This document shows, piece after piece, positions 26,348-34,400 of a DNA stretch of 36,160 bases. The notes below the pieces were generated by a model. It saw only the letters and a list, made by a program, of their open reading frames with translations, ran no database searches and was not told the DNA's origin. The stretch comes from an uncultured Prevotella sp. (GTDB lineage Bacteria; Bacteroidota; Bacteroidia; Bacteroidales; Bacteroidaceae): assembly GCA_945834405.1 (NCBI GenBank), contig CAMAHD010000011.1, forward strand, positions 1-36,160, given 5' to 3'. Position 1 is the stretch's first letter. Every line of letters starts with the position of its first letter. The position numbers and the translations under genes are program-made.

Positions 26348-26995
26348 ATGAAGAGAAAGACTGCTTCGTTTACTGGCACTCGCCCGGTGTTCACTGGTAG
26401 CGTTGCCATTGTACAAGGTGGCTTCAATTTGGACAAAGCCAATCAGAACTTCGCTGTAGGTGACATTATCCCTGCTGGCACGCTTGCCATCATGGATGAG
26501 ACTACCCGACTGGTGCAGATTGTCAAGTCTGCCAAGGTGTCGGAGGTTGACGCTGACGATAACAAGAAGGTTCTGCTGGTGGTAGATGAGTTCTATGAGC
26601 CCACCTTCGCTGTCGGTGACCTCGTTCTGAAAGACGGAACTGGTGCCACTGCCATTGAGAGCGTGCCTTCAATCACCAAGATTGAGCGTGAAGGCAACGT
26701 GTGTGCCATCTTCCTCTCTGCGGCCATTTCCGGCCTTGCCAAAGGCGATGTGCTCGTAGAGGTGGTATCTGACGGACAAAGCTCTGCCAAGTCCAAAGAG
26801 AGAGGTAAGGCCAACTGCGTGCTCATTGCCGATATTGACGTGAAGGAGTTTGAGACCTCTGTTGATGTCTCTGCCGACACGATGCAATACGCAATGTACG
26901 AGCATAGGGTTCCGCCCATCCCTGCCGGGCAGAAGGATTCAACTGGCCGTTTCCTCGCTGCCAACCCCCATGTGAAGTTAACCCAATCCTACTAA
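26348..26995 (+). CDS. Head decoration/stabilisation protein
   Basis: A 215-residue beta-rich protein between scaffold and major capsid genes. Repeated segments such as GGFNLDKANQNFAVGDIIPA, AIMDETTRLVQIVKSAKV and FYEPTFAVGDLVLKDGTGAT show a barrel-like pattern with two AVGD motifs, suggesting an internal duplication, as in lambda gpD-like or head-fibre proteins. The C-terminus is typical of capsid decoration proteins in Bacteroidales phages (EHRVPPIPAGQKDSTGRFLA). The assignment is by position and fold pattern. A GGAGG ribosome binding site precedes the next gene. Confidence 0.72.
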   Translation: MKRKTASFTGTRPVFTGSVAIVQGGFNLDKANQNFAVGDIIPAGTLAIMDETTRLVQIVKSAKVSEVDADDNKKVLLVVDEFYEPTFAVGDLVLKDGTGATAIESVPSITKIEREGNVCAIFLSAAISGLAKGDVLVEVVSDGQSSAKSKERGKANCVLIADIDVKEFETSVDVSADTMQYAMYEHRVPPIPAGQKDSTGRFLAANPHVKLTQSY

Positions 26996-27015
26996 TTCAA
27001 AAAAGGAGGTAACTG

Positions 27016-28251
27016 ATGAAATCAATTTTCAACAACTTTACGGGTCTGATGAAGAACGGGAAGCCCATTGACTTCCTCGCCACTTGGAAGAAGACCTTTG
27101 ATATGGCTTCTGAGCGTGAGGTTGCTCTGTTTCAGAAGATGTATTCGGACAACTGGTTTACCTACAATACTCCTCAGATGTCTTTGACCGCTGAGGCAAT
27201 CGTTGGCAAGTACAACCTGCGCTTCATGGCTACCCTCATTGGTGACGAATCGCCTACTCCGTTGAGACGTTCTGACGGCTTCGACATTTGGACTAAGGAG
27301 ATTCCCCGTGTCGGCCACAAGTTCCCCATGAACGCCCGTGACTACCGCAAGCTGATGGAGGTGTACGAGAATCCCCGTATCTCCGAAACTCAGAAGGTGA
27401 AGCAAATCGAAAAGACCCTCACGCACGATATGCAAGACGCATACCTCGGCTGTAAGGACGTGATGGATTTCATTGCACTGAAAGCATTCTCCAACTGGGG
27501 TGTCGCTCAGTTCAAGCCCGAAATCAACAACCCCGGAGGCCGTGAGTATGAGGTGGACTACCTTATGCCGGAGGAGAACATGATTGTTTCCGCCTTCAAC
27601 TGGAACAACGCCAACACCAAGGCTGGAAAGGTAAGCCCTGTGCTGATGCTGGCTGCAATATGCGCACAGCTCCGTGACCGTGGCATTGAGCCGGGTGAGA
27701 TACTGATGAGCCAAGACTTGTACTACTGGCTCCGCATGGACGAAAGCACCCGTCTGTTGGTGAAGGGCAACGACAAGAAGGCTCAGAACGTCACCAAGGC
27801 CGAAATGGAGGATTTGCTGGCTCAGAACGAAATTCCTGCCGTTACGGTTATCACCCGTAAGATGGGCATCGACAAGGACGGTAAACGCAATGCAATTGAT
27901 CCGTGGAACCACAACTTCATCTGCATCAAGCCTGCCGGAACTATCGGTGAAATCCAGCCTGCCATTGAGGACAACGAGCTCATGGAGGAGGACAACGTGG
28001 ACTACATGAACGCTGGCAACGGCATCCGTATCGCAAAGTGGCGCACGGGTGAATCCACTGGCCAAGTAGCTGCCGAGTACACCCAAGGTTCGGGTCGTCT
28101 GCTCCCCATCATCACGGAGATTGGCGCAATCGTCTGCCTCCAAGTGCGTGGCATCGTGGAGAAGGAGATACCTGCTGACGAAGAGGGCAACGCCCGTATG
28201 TACGTCACCAAGCAGGAGTATGAGAAGATTTCCGCTTTGTCTGTAAGCTAA
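27016..28251 (+). CDS. Major capsid protein
   Basis: A 411-residue protein preceded by AAAGGAGGTAACTG, one of the best Shine-Dalgarno sites in the window, as expected for the most abundant virion protein. The sequence includes LRFMATLIGDESPTPLRRSD, MNARDYRKLMEVYENPRISE, an AYLGCKDVMDFIALKAFSNW helix and LLPIITEIGAIVCLQVRGIV at the end. The P-domain-like and E-loop-like patterns fit an HK97-fold capsid of about 45 kDa without a delta-domain protease in the window. The codon usage is noticeably more regular than in neighbours. It lies between the decoration protein and the connector genes. Confidence 0.88.
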   Translation: MKSIFNNFTGLMKNGKPIDFLATWKKTFDMASEREVALFQKMYSDNWFTYNTPQMSLTAEAIVGKYNLRFMATLIGDESPTPLRRSDGFDIWTKEIPRVGHKFPMNARDYRKLMEVYENPRISETQKVKQIEKTLTHDMQDAYLGCKDVMDFIALKAFSNWGVAQFKPEINNPGGREYEVDYLMPEENMIVSAFNWNNANTKAGKVSPVLMLAAICAQLRDRGIEPGEILMSQDLYYWLRMDESTRLLVKGNDKKAQNVTKAEMEDLLAQNEIPAVTVITRKMGIDKDGKRNAIDPWNHNFICIKPAGTIGEIQPAIEDNELMEEDNVDYMNAGNGIRIAKWRTGESTGQVAAEYTQGSGRLLPIITEIGAIVCLQVRGIVEKEIPADEEGNARMYVTKQEYEKISALSVS

Positions 28252-28262
28252 ACTGATTGGTT

Positions 28263-28490
28263 ATGTTCGTACTGAGTGTGATACGCCCATTTATCGACAA
28301 GACCGATAAGAGCAAGACCTACAAGGTGGGTGAGAAGCTGGAAACTGCCGAAGTTGACCGGGTGAATGATTTGGTTGGCAGAGGCTTGTGTGTAATTGAA
28401 TCCGTGAAGGCTAAGGGTAAGTCTTCGGGCAAGGATGCTAAATCTGCCGAAGCTGACCCTAATCCCGGAAACGGAGATAACAATGAATAG
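28263..28490 (+). CDS. Small protein of head-tail region
   Basis: A 75-residue protein. The start is the ATG at 28263; an in-frame TTG six bases earlier is less likely. It begins FVLSVIRPFIDKTDKSKTYK followed by VGEKLETAEVDRVNDLVGRG, a short beta-rich domain common in Bacteroidales phages between capsid and connector genes, and has a Lys/Ser then acidic tail (GKSSGKDAKSAEADPNPGNG). Function unknown; perhaps a capsid-associated or connector-associated protein. Confidence 0.65.
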   Translation: MFVLSVIRPFIDKTDKSKTYKVGEKLETAEVDRVNDLVGRGLCVIESVKAKGKSSGKDAKSAEADPNPGNGDNNE

Positions 28491-28492
28491 TC

Positions 28493-28828
28493 ATGGAAAC
28501 CCTAACAAAATTCGAGGCGTTGCTTGGTGAGCTGGAGCCGTACACTCCCAAGAGCGTGACCATCAAGAAGGCTCTTGCTGATGCTGGAGTAACGGACATG
28601 GAGGCATCCTACGATGCACAGGCCGACAAGCGCAACATTGCCGTTGCTGCTGTCAAGGTGCTCTCCAAGATGCTCTCTTTGTTAAGTGAATCAATCGGCA
28701 AGTCTTCCAATGGCTACAGCGTGGAAGGTCTGAGACAGCGTATCAACGCTCTCTGCAAGGAGAACGATTTGGACACTTCGGATTTTGTTGAGGTTTCTTC
28801 GATAACGGACGGTTCTAATCTTTGGTGA
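28493..28828 (+). CDS. Head-tail connector (adaptor) candidate
   Basis: A 111-residue mostly helical protein two bases after the preceding gene. The pattern KALADAGVTDMEASYDAQAD followed by IAVAAVKVLSKMLSLLSESI resembles small all-helical connector proteins (gp6/gp15-type adaptors) in siphophages and fits the gene order MCP, small protein, adaptor, stopper, gp10-like protein, tail terminator. The assignment is by position and helical profile; no signature was recognised. Confidence 0.68.
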   Translation: METLTKFEALLGELEPYTPKSVTIKKALADAGVTDMEASYDAQADKRNIAVAAVKVLSKMLSLLSESIGKSSNGYSVEGLRQRINALCKENDLDTSDFVEVSSITDGSNLW

Positions 28829-28829
28829 C

Positions 28830-29159
28830 ATGAGACACAACGGAAAATTCCAATACGCTGCCATCCCTGTAGCCGAACAGGATTCTACTACTGGATTCTA
28901 TAAGGCATCCGGGGAAGAGGTGTGGATGGAAGGGTGTAGGTGTCAAATTGATAAGTCCATCCCTGCCAAGCAGATTGTCGGCTCTGACGGTCAGATGTGC
29001 CAGTACACACACGATGTTCTTCTCTTTGAGACGGACTTCAAGGGTGAGCTGGGCATCGGAATGAAGGTGAGGCTGATGTTCGACAACGGCAAGGAGGATG
29101 AGATTACCATCCAAGGAATAGACGATACCAACGGGAGGTACATTGAGATATGGGGATAG
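28830..29159 (+). CDS. Head closure (stopper) protein candidate
   Basis: A 109-residue beta-rich protein. It starts one base after the adaptor gene. Segments KFQYAAIPVAEQDSTTGFYK, SGEEVWMEGCRCQIDKSIPA and FETDFKGELGIGMKVRLMFD followed by DEITIQGIDDTNGRYIEIWG show the SH3-like beta pattern of stopper or head-closure proteins (SPP1 gp16 type). Its place second after the capsid connector gene supports this. It ends a few bases before or inside the next start. Confidence 0.7.
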   Translation: MRHNGKFQYAAIPVAEQDSTTGFYKASGEEVWMEGCRCQIDKSIPAKQIVGSDGQMCQYTHDVLLFETDFKGELGIGMKVRLMFDNGKEDEITIQGIDDTNGRYIEIWG

Positions 29160-29164
29160 AAGCC

Positions 29165-29614
29165 ATGTTCACGAAGGGGGATATTATCAACCCGGTTGCT
29201 GAGTTCCAAAGGCGTGTAGAGGAAGCATTTGTCATGCTTCTCCAATGGCTTGGCGAAAAGCTGGCCGCATACGCCAAGGCACAGCATAACTATACGGACA
29301 GAAGCGGAAACCTCACCAACTCCATAGGATATGCCATAACAAAGCGTAGCTCTATCATCTACTATAGTGGGAAAGACCAGCCCGGAGAAGGAGCCAAGGC
29401 CATGCTGGAGGCTGCAATGACATTCGCCAGCCAGCTAAAGGAATCCTACTCGCTCATTGTGGTAGCCGGAATGGATTACGCTGCCTATGTGGAATCCAAG
29501 GGGTACAATGTTATCCTTCCAGCGGAATTGCTTGCAAAGAGAATCGTCCCGACCGAGATAAACAAACTTGTTTCAAAAGCCAATAAGAAGGCAAAAGAAT
29601 TGTTCGACCTATGA
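29165..29614 (+). CDS. HK97 gp10-like head-tail component
   Basis: A 149-residue protein. The start at 29165 (FTKGDIINPVAEFQ) is preferred; an ATG at 29150 would overlap the previous gene by ten bases and add five residues. It has helical AEFQRRVEEAFVMLLQWLGE, then RSGNLTNSIGYAITKRSSII (an RTGxLxxSI-type motif at about 48-60), and AGMDYAAYVESKGYNVILPA, the YAxxVExG pattern of HK97 gp10-like tail-completion proteins. These bridge the head connector and tail. The stop overlaps the next gene by four bases (ATGA). Confidence 0.85.
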   Translation: MFTKGDIINPVAEFQRRVEEAFVMLLQWLGEKLAAYAKAQHNYTDRSGNLTNSIGYAITKRSSIIYYSGKDQPGEGAKAMLEAAMTFASQLKESYSLIVVAGMDYAAYVESKGYNVILPAELLAKRIVPTEINKLVSKANKKAKELFDL

Positions 29615-30027
29615 TTACAACCGAAGAAATAGCCGTAAGAGTTCGCCAGTTGCTTTTAGAGAGCGACTTGAAGAACGAGCTGACGGGTCAGATTGACTAC
29701 GAGAGGAACGACTACAGCAAGGAGGATATTATCATCATACCTCACACGGTGGATGGTGAGGAATCCGTGCGCTTCGGCCAAATCAACGTGAATATCCATG
29801 TGCCGGACATTGTGCTGAAACAAAAGAATGCTAAGGCGGTCTATCGGATTAACTACCCAAGGCTGATTGAACTCCGTGCAATGGCCATTGACGTGTTGAG
29901 GAATCACTACGAGCACGGCCAAGGCTACAACTGGACGATTGGGAGGCTGAATCCTGCCATCAAGGAGCCGGAGCACAATGAGCATTATTTCAGTTTGGCC
30001 TTGGAGCTGACTATCAGAGAAAAGTAA
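29611..30027 (+). CDS. Tail terminator/completion protein
   Basis: A 138-residue protein overlapping the gp10-like gene by four bases. The pattern GQIDYERNDYSKEDIIIIPH, then GQINVNIHVPDIVLKQKNAK, LIELRAMAIDVLRNHYEHGQ and a final HYFSLALELTIREK strand matches small alpha/beta tail terminators (gpU or gp17-like) that cap the tail tube. Its position just before the major tail protein supports the call. A 21-base leader follows before the tail tube gene. Confidence 0.75.
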   Translation: MITTEEIAVRVRQLLLESDLKNELTGQIDYERNDYSKEDIIIIPHTVDGEESVRFGQINVNIHVPDIVLKQKNAKAVYRINYPRLIELRAMAIDVLRNHYEHGQGYNWTIGRLNPAIKEPEHNEHYFSLALELTIREK

Positions 30028-30048
30028 CAACTTAAAAACTTTATAACT

Positions 30049-30558
30049 ATGGCAATTTTAGCTACTATGGGCTTGAAGAAAATCTTCATTGCCCCTGCTT
30101 CGGAAGATGGTTCCATGCCTGCCAAAGGTTCCGGCTGGCTGGACTTGGGTGACGTGTACAAGGAGACTTGTACGTTGAAGGACGATGACCCGGAAACGAC
30201 CGAGCACAAATCAGAGACTTCTAACAAGGTTATCACTCTGATTGGTGAGACTGCCACCAATGTTGAGCTGACCCTGCTTGACCCCGACATGACACAGATG
30301 GCTCGCTACTTCGGTGGTACGGTCAGTGGCGAAAAGGGCTCTCGCAAGTGGGTACGTCCTAAAAAGCTGCCCTACAAGGAATGGGGCTTGTGGCTCCAGC
30401 CCGAAGAGGGTTTGTTCGTCGGTTGTGCCAACGTGCGCATCATCCCCAAGTTTGAGATTACCTACAACTCCAAGGGTGTGTGCCTTGTACCCATGACCGT
30501 GAAGTTCCAGTCAGAGTTGCAGGTTGACGAAAGCATGAGCGACCCGACTTCTGTCTAA
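30049..30558 (+). CDS. Major tail tube protein
   Basis: A 169-residue protein in the major tail tube slot, before a strong terminator. Typical features are LKDDDPETTEHKSETSNKVI, VELTLLDPDMTQMARYFGGT, and LPYKEWGLWLQPEEGLFVGC with a C-terminal RIIPKFEITYNSKGVCLVPM, the beta-barrel pattern of phage tail tubes (HK97 gp6 or lambda V-like). Monomers stack to form the hollow tube assembled on the tape measure. The downstream terminator separates it from chaperone genes, which are needed in smaller amounts. Confidence 0.87.
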   Translation: MAILATMGLKKIFIAPASEDGSMPAKGSGWLDLGDVYKETCTLKDDDPETTEHKSETSNKVITLIGETATNVELTLLDPDMTQMARYFGGTVSGEKGSRKWVRPKKLPYKEWGLWLQPEEGLFVGCANVRIIPKFEITYNSKGVCLVPMTVKFQSELQVDESMSDPTSV

Positions 30559-30578
30559 CGTCTGACGTGTTCCATATC

Positions 30579-30610
30579 GAAGCCTCCTATCTCCCCGGAT
30601 GGGGGGCTTC
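30579..30610 (+). terminator. Terminator after the major tail protein gene
   Basis: GAAGCCTCC (30579-30587) pairs with GGGGGCTTC (30602-30610), nine pairs including one G-U, with ATC and GAT able to add pairs in the loop. It is followed by TTAATTTTGATT. Such a terminator after the abundant tail protein is normal in siphophages and would lower expression of downstream chaperone and tape measure genes. Confidence 0.75.
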
Positions 30611-30626
30611 TTAATTTTGATTCAAT

Positions 30627-31259
30627 ATGAGCGAAAATACAGAGCTGACCCGTGAGCAGCAGATTGAGATAGAGGAGAAGGCCATCCAAGCCCTTCTCAA
30701 CATGGGAGTGAAATTCTCCGTGAACCTACGGATTAACCCGGTGAAAGCACCCTTCTATATAAGATGGTGGAACAAGACATTCCCGAACCATGTGAAGGTA
30801 TGGCGTGACAGACGCATACCGAAGGATTGGGACGTTGAACTGACCGATGTTCCCGATGCAACGACACAGCGGATGGAGCGTGTATATCGTAGGCATTTCC
30901 ACATCAAGCCCCTCTACCTTGGAACGATTGATAGCCTCAGAAGGCTCTATCTTCAAATCGAATACAATGAGCAGGATATTGAGGCCAGTCCTACGAAGGA
31001 ATCAAAGCGGCTCTTCAAGTACATTCCACTCATGGCCGAGATAGCAGCCGTTGCAGCCATCAACAACCCCTCCGTGGCCGAGCCATCCCGGAGCAAGGAA
31101 GTAAAGCGGCTCAAAGCCTTTTTTATGGAGCATCTTACGGTTGCCATGTTGAAGCGGTTGTGTGACGTAATAGCACAGATGATGAACCCATCGGGTTTTA
31201 TCAGCTCTATCGGATTGATACGGGAAGTAGGGACGACCAAAGCACACCCGGTAGAGTAA
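30627..31259 (+). CDS. Tail assembly chaperone (gpG-like)
   Basis: A 210-residue protein between the tail tube and tape measure genes. It is mainly helical (REQQIEIEEKAIQALLNMGV; VYRRHFHIKPLYLGTIDSLR; EHLTVAMLKRLCDVIAQMMN). In many siphophages the G chaperone gene is followed by a second reading frame (T) reached by -1 frameshifting. Here the frame-0 product ends at 31259, and the -1 frame is open from 31166 to 31480. A heptamer GGGTTTT in the right phase (G GGT TTT) lies at 31193-31199. A frameshifted G-T fusion would be about 284 residues. Confidence 0.82.
   Translation: MSENTELTREQQIEIEEKAIQALLNMGVKFSVNLRINPVKAPFYIRWWNKTFPNHVKVWRDRRIPKDWDVELTDVPDATTQRMERVYRRHFHIKPLYLGTIDSLRRLYLQIEYNEQDIEASPTKESKRLFKYIPLMAEIAAVAAINNPSVAEPSRSKEVKRLKAFFMEHLTVAMLKRLCDVIAQMMNPSGFISSIGLIREVGTTKAHPVE
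31193..31199 (+). promoter_or_regulatory. -1 ribosomal frameshift slippery site
   Basis: GGGTTTT is read as G GGT TTT in the chaperone frame and so matches the X-XXY-YYZ heptamer. It lies inside the only stretch (31166-31259) where both the gpG-like frame and the -1 frame are open. A 5-bp stem, TATCA with TGATA (31199-31203 and 31216-31220), and AGGGCT-CAAC-AGCCCT (31261-31276) follow and might stimulate it. Confidence 0.72.
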
Positions 31260-31297
31260 GAGGGCTCAACAGCCCTTGGGGTAGCCGTGGCGAGACA

Positions 31298-31480
31298 ATG
31301 AAGACCTACGGATGGAGCTACGACTACTTGCTTTGGGGTATAAGCTGGCTGAATGTGCAGATGATACTTGCAGACGCATTGAGGGTTGACAATGACCACG
31401 AGGAGAATGACGGGGAATCGGAAGCCGTGAAGCTGGAGAGTAAGGAAGACATTAAGAACTTTTTCAAACGCATGATGTAA
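31298..31480 (+). CDS. Tail chaperone T-domain (reached by -1 frameshift)
   Basis: A 60-residue segment (MKTYGWSYDYLLWGISWLNV, then DALRVDN and a charged helix ending NFFKRMM). It is the 3' part of the -1 frame that opens at 31166; tracing codons from 31199 to 31297 found no stop, so the fused product continues from the chaperone without interruption. It may also start on its own at 31298, and the actual use is uncertain. In lambda the equivalent T segment binds the tail tube while G binds the tape measure. Its stop overlaps the tape measure start (TAATG). Confidence 0.72.
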   Translation: MKTYGWSYDYLLWGISWLNVQMILADALRVDNDHEENDGESEAVKLESKEDIKNFFKRMM

Positions 31481-34400
31481 TGGATAATGTTAACGGAGCC
31501 TTGGCGTTCAAGGCGACCCTCGATATAAACGACTTCAATGTGTCGGCACAGGCGATGGAGCGACACATAAGGCAGGTTTCCAGTACGGCAATGGCAGAAT
31601 CCTCCAAGATGGATGATTCAATTCTCAGCTTCGCACAGAACGGAGCCAAGTACATTATCTCCTATTTGGTTGGTCAAGGCATGGGCTCACTGGTGCAGAG
31701 CATCGTACAGACCCGTGGCCAGTTCCAGCAGCTTGAAATCGCATTCTCCACCATGCTACGGAGCAGCACGCAGGCGCAAACGCTGATGAACCGACTGATT
31801 GAGACAGCGGCTAAGACACCGTCTGACCTACAGGGAATAGCATCCTCTGCCAAGCAGATGCTTGCCTACGGATCTACGGTTGACACCGTGGTTGATGAGC
31901 TGGTAATGCTGGGCAACGTGGCATCGGGCGTTGGTGCCCCTCTGAGCGAGATTGCCTATCTGTATGGCACATTGCGCACGCAGGGAAGGGCATACTCGAC
32001 GGATATACGCCAGTTTGCCGGACGTGGTATTCCCATCTACGAAGAGCTGTCAAAAGTCCTTGGAGTGACCAAGGATAAGGTCTCTGAGCTTGTGACAGAA
32101 GGAAAGGTGGGTTTCCCCGAAGTGGAGAAGGCATTTCAGAACATGACAAGTTCCGCAGGCATCTACTACAATCTGATGCAAGAGCAGAGCAAATCACTGA
32201 CGGGCATGATTTCCAACATGGAAGATGCTTGGGATTCTATGCTCAACGAGATTGGCCGGAGCAACCAAGAAACATTTGCCACTATCATAGGAGGCGCAAC
32301 CTCTCTGATTGAGAACTACGACAAGATTCTGAACGTGGTCAAAGCCATTGCCATTGCCTACGGATCTGTGAAAGCTGCCATCGTACTGAACACCCTTGCC
32401 ACTAAGGGATATACAGGTGTCGCCTTGCTCGACAATACGGCAAGACAGGCCAAGCTGGTGTTGATGAAGACGGAGGCGGTGCTTACGGGACAGGTTGCAG
32501 CCCAAACCAAGGCCATGCAAGCGGCTACCGCAGCACAGGTAGCACAGCTCCAGCAGGAGTTGACCGTGGAGGAGCAGGGAAACATCGTGAAGCAACTCCG
32601 GGTTGCTGCCATCAACAGCATCCTAACGGCACAACAACAGGAATACCTTTCATTCCTCAACATCACAACGGCATCCAAGAACTATGAGGCCGTAACGATG
32701 GAGATACTGACCGTGGAACAGAAGGCGGCTCTCTCCAAGATTGACCTGTCAAGCAAGAGTGCTGCCTACCGTGCGGCATTGCAACAGGAGGTTGCGGCCA
32801 AGAAGCAAAGCCAAGTGGCATCCTTGGAGGCGATGAAGGCCGATGCTGCCAACGCTGCCCAAGCCGTAGCGAATGCGGAAGCCAAGTTGATTGCATCCAA
32901 ACAGGCAGTTGCTACAGCAGGTATGGAGCTGTCAATGGCCAAGCAATCCGGGGATGCTGCCATGATTGCGAATGCACAGAGGAAGCTGGAGATTGCCACT
33001 GATGCACAGGCAGCGGCACAGAAGAAGCTGGCAACAGCGCAGGCCGTAGCATCCGCACGTGCCAAGATGGTAGAAGCGGCATCTTCCAAGCAGGCGGCAG
33101 TAGCATCCGCAACAGATACAGCGGCCAAGACAGCACAGACCACAGCAACCAATCTCCTCACAGCAGCGACCGCAAGGGTAACAATGGCCATGCGTACCTT
33201 GTGGGCAACAATGGCCGCAAACCCTATTGGGTGGATTGTCACGGCTGTTGGTTTTCTCGTGTCCTATTTGGTGTCCTTCACTGGCAAGCAGGAAGAGGCT
33301 ACCAATGCAACAGAAGAGTACAACAAATCCACTTCTAAGGAGCTCTCCAATCTTCAAATGTTGCAATCCATGCTGGAGAGCACCAAGACGGGTACGCAGG
33401 CGCACAAAGATGTTGTAGGAAAGATTAACGAGATATGCAAGGAGTACAACAAGACCCTTCTTGATGAGAATGCAACACTGGAGGAGCAACGAAAGAAGTA
33501 TGAGGAGTTATCCGCTGCCATCCGCAAGACTACAGCCGACAAGGTGAATCAGAAGTACAATGAGCAGTACAGCAACGAGAAGGCCGACACCAACGATAAG
33601 ACCTTTGCCGACTTTGAGAAGCAGGCCAAACGGTTACAAGCCTATAACGCCAATGGAGGGCAAGGCTATTACACCAGTGCCAGCAACATCAATAAGATGG
33701 AAGGCTATGTGTTTGAGTTCATTCGTAACGATGCTGAGAGACTTGCAGAGACCTTAAAAGGATTGGATGGTGCAAAGCTATCTTCCGGGCTGAATGATGC
33801 TGTCAAGCAGGTTTCAGAGAGGGTACAGCGTGCTACAGGAGCAAGCAAAGCTGAAATGATTGCCTTTGATAAGCTATTCAAGGAAACTCTTACCAAGGCC
33901 GTAGAAGCGGCCAAGAAGTACGAAGAGCAGATGAAGACCCTTGTTGATTCATCTTCCATGTACTACGGTGAACAGGCTACAGCTCCGGCAGATTATGCCA
34001 CCATGTCCTTTGAAGAGCTCGACAAAAAGGCCAAGGAAGCACAGGCCAGCATTGATGCTATCAACGGCAAGAAGGTTATTGTTGAAGCCGACACAATCCA
34101 ATTAACCGAGTTGAACAAGACCCTCTCAGAGATTCAGCAAGCGGTCAAGACCAAGGAGGCCGGACTGAACACCGAGAAAGGAATCAGTGACCGTATTAAG
34201 CAACTCAAAGAGGAGCGTGAGACGGTGGAGATTAACAGCACTAAGTACAAGCAACTCTCTGCCACCATCAAGGGACTGGAGGATAGGCTACCCAAGCAGA
34301 ACTCCGAGAAACTGGATGATACCCTCAACCAAAAGCGGCTGGATGCACAGCGTAAGCTGGAGGAGCAACGTATTGCAGTCATGGAGGATGGCTATGAGAA

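Noticed and set aside
27022..28143. Long minus-strand open frame of 373 codons across the major capsid gene
   Set aside because: It is a mirror of the codon pattern of the highly expressed capsid gene; its translation is Leu/Val/His-rich with no domain and no leftward promoter.
31260..31290. AGGGCT-CAAC-AGCCCT hairpin as terminator before the tape measure
   Set aside because: It is inside the open -1 chaperone frame and has no T-run; it may instead help frameshifting.
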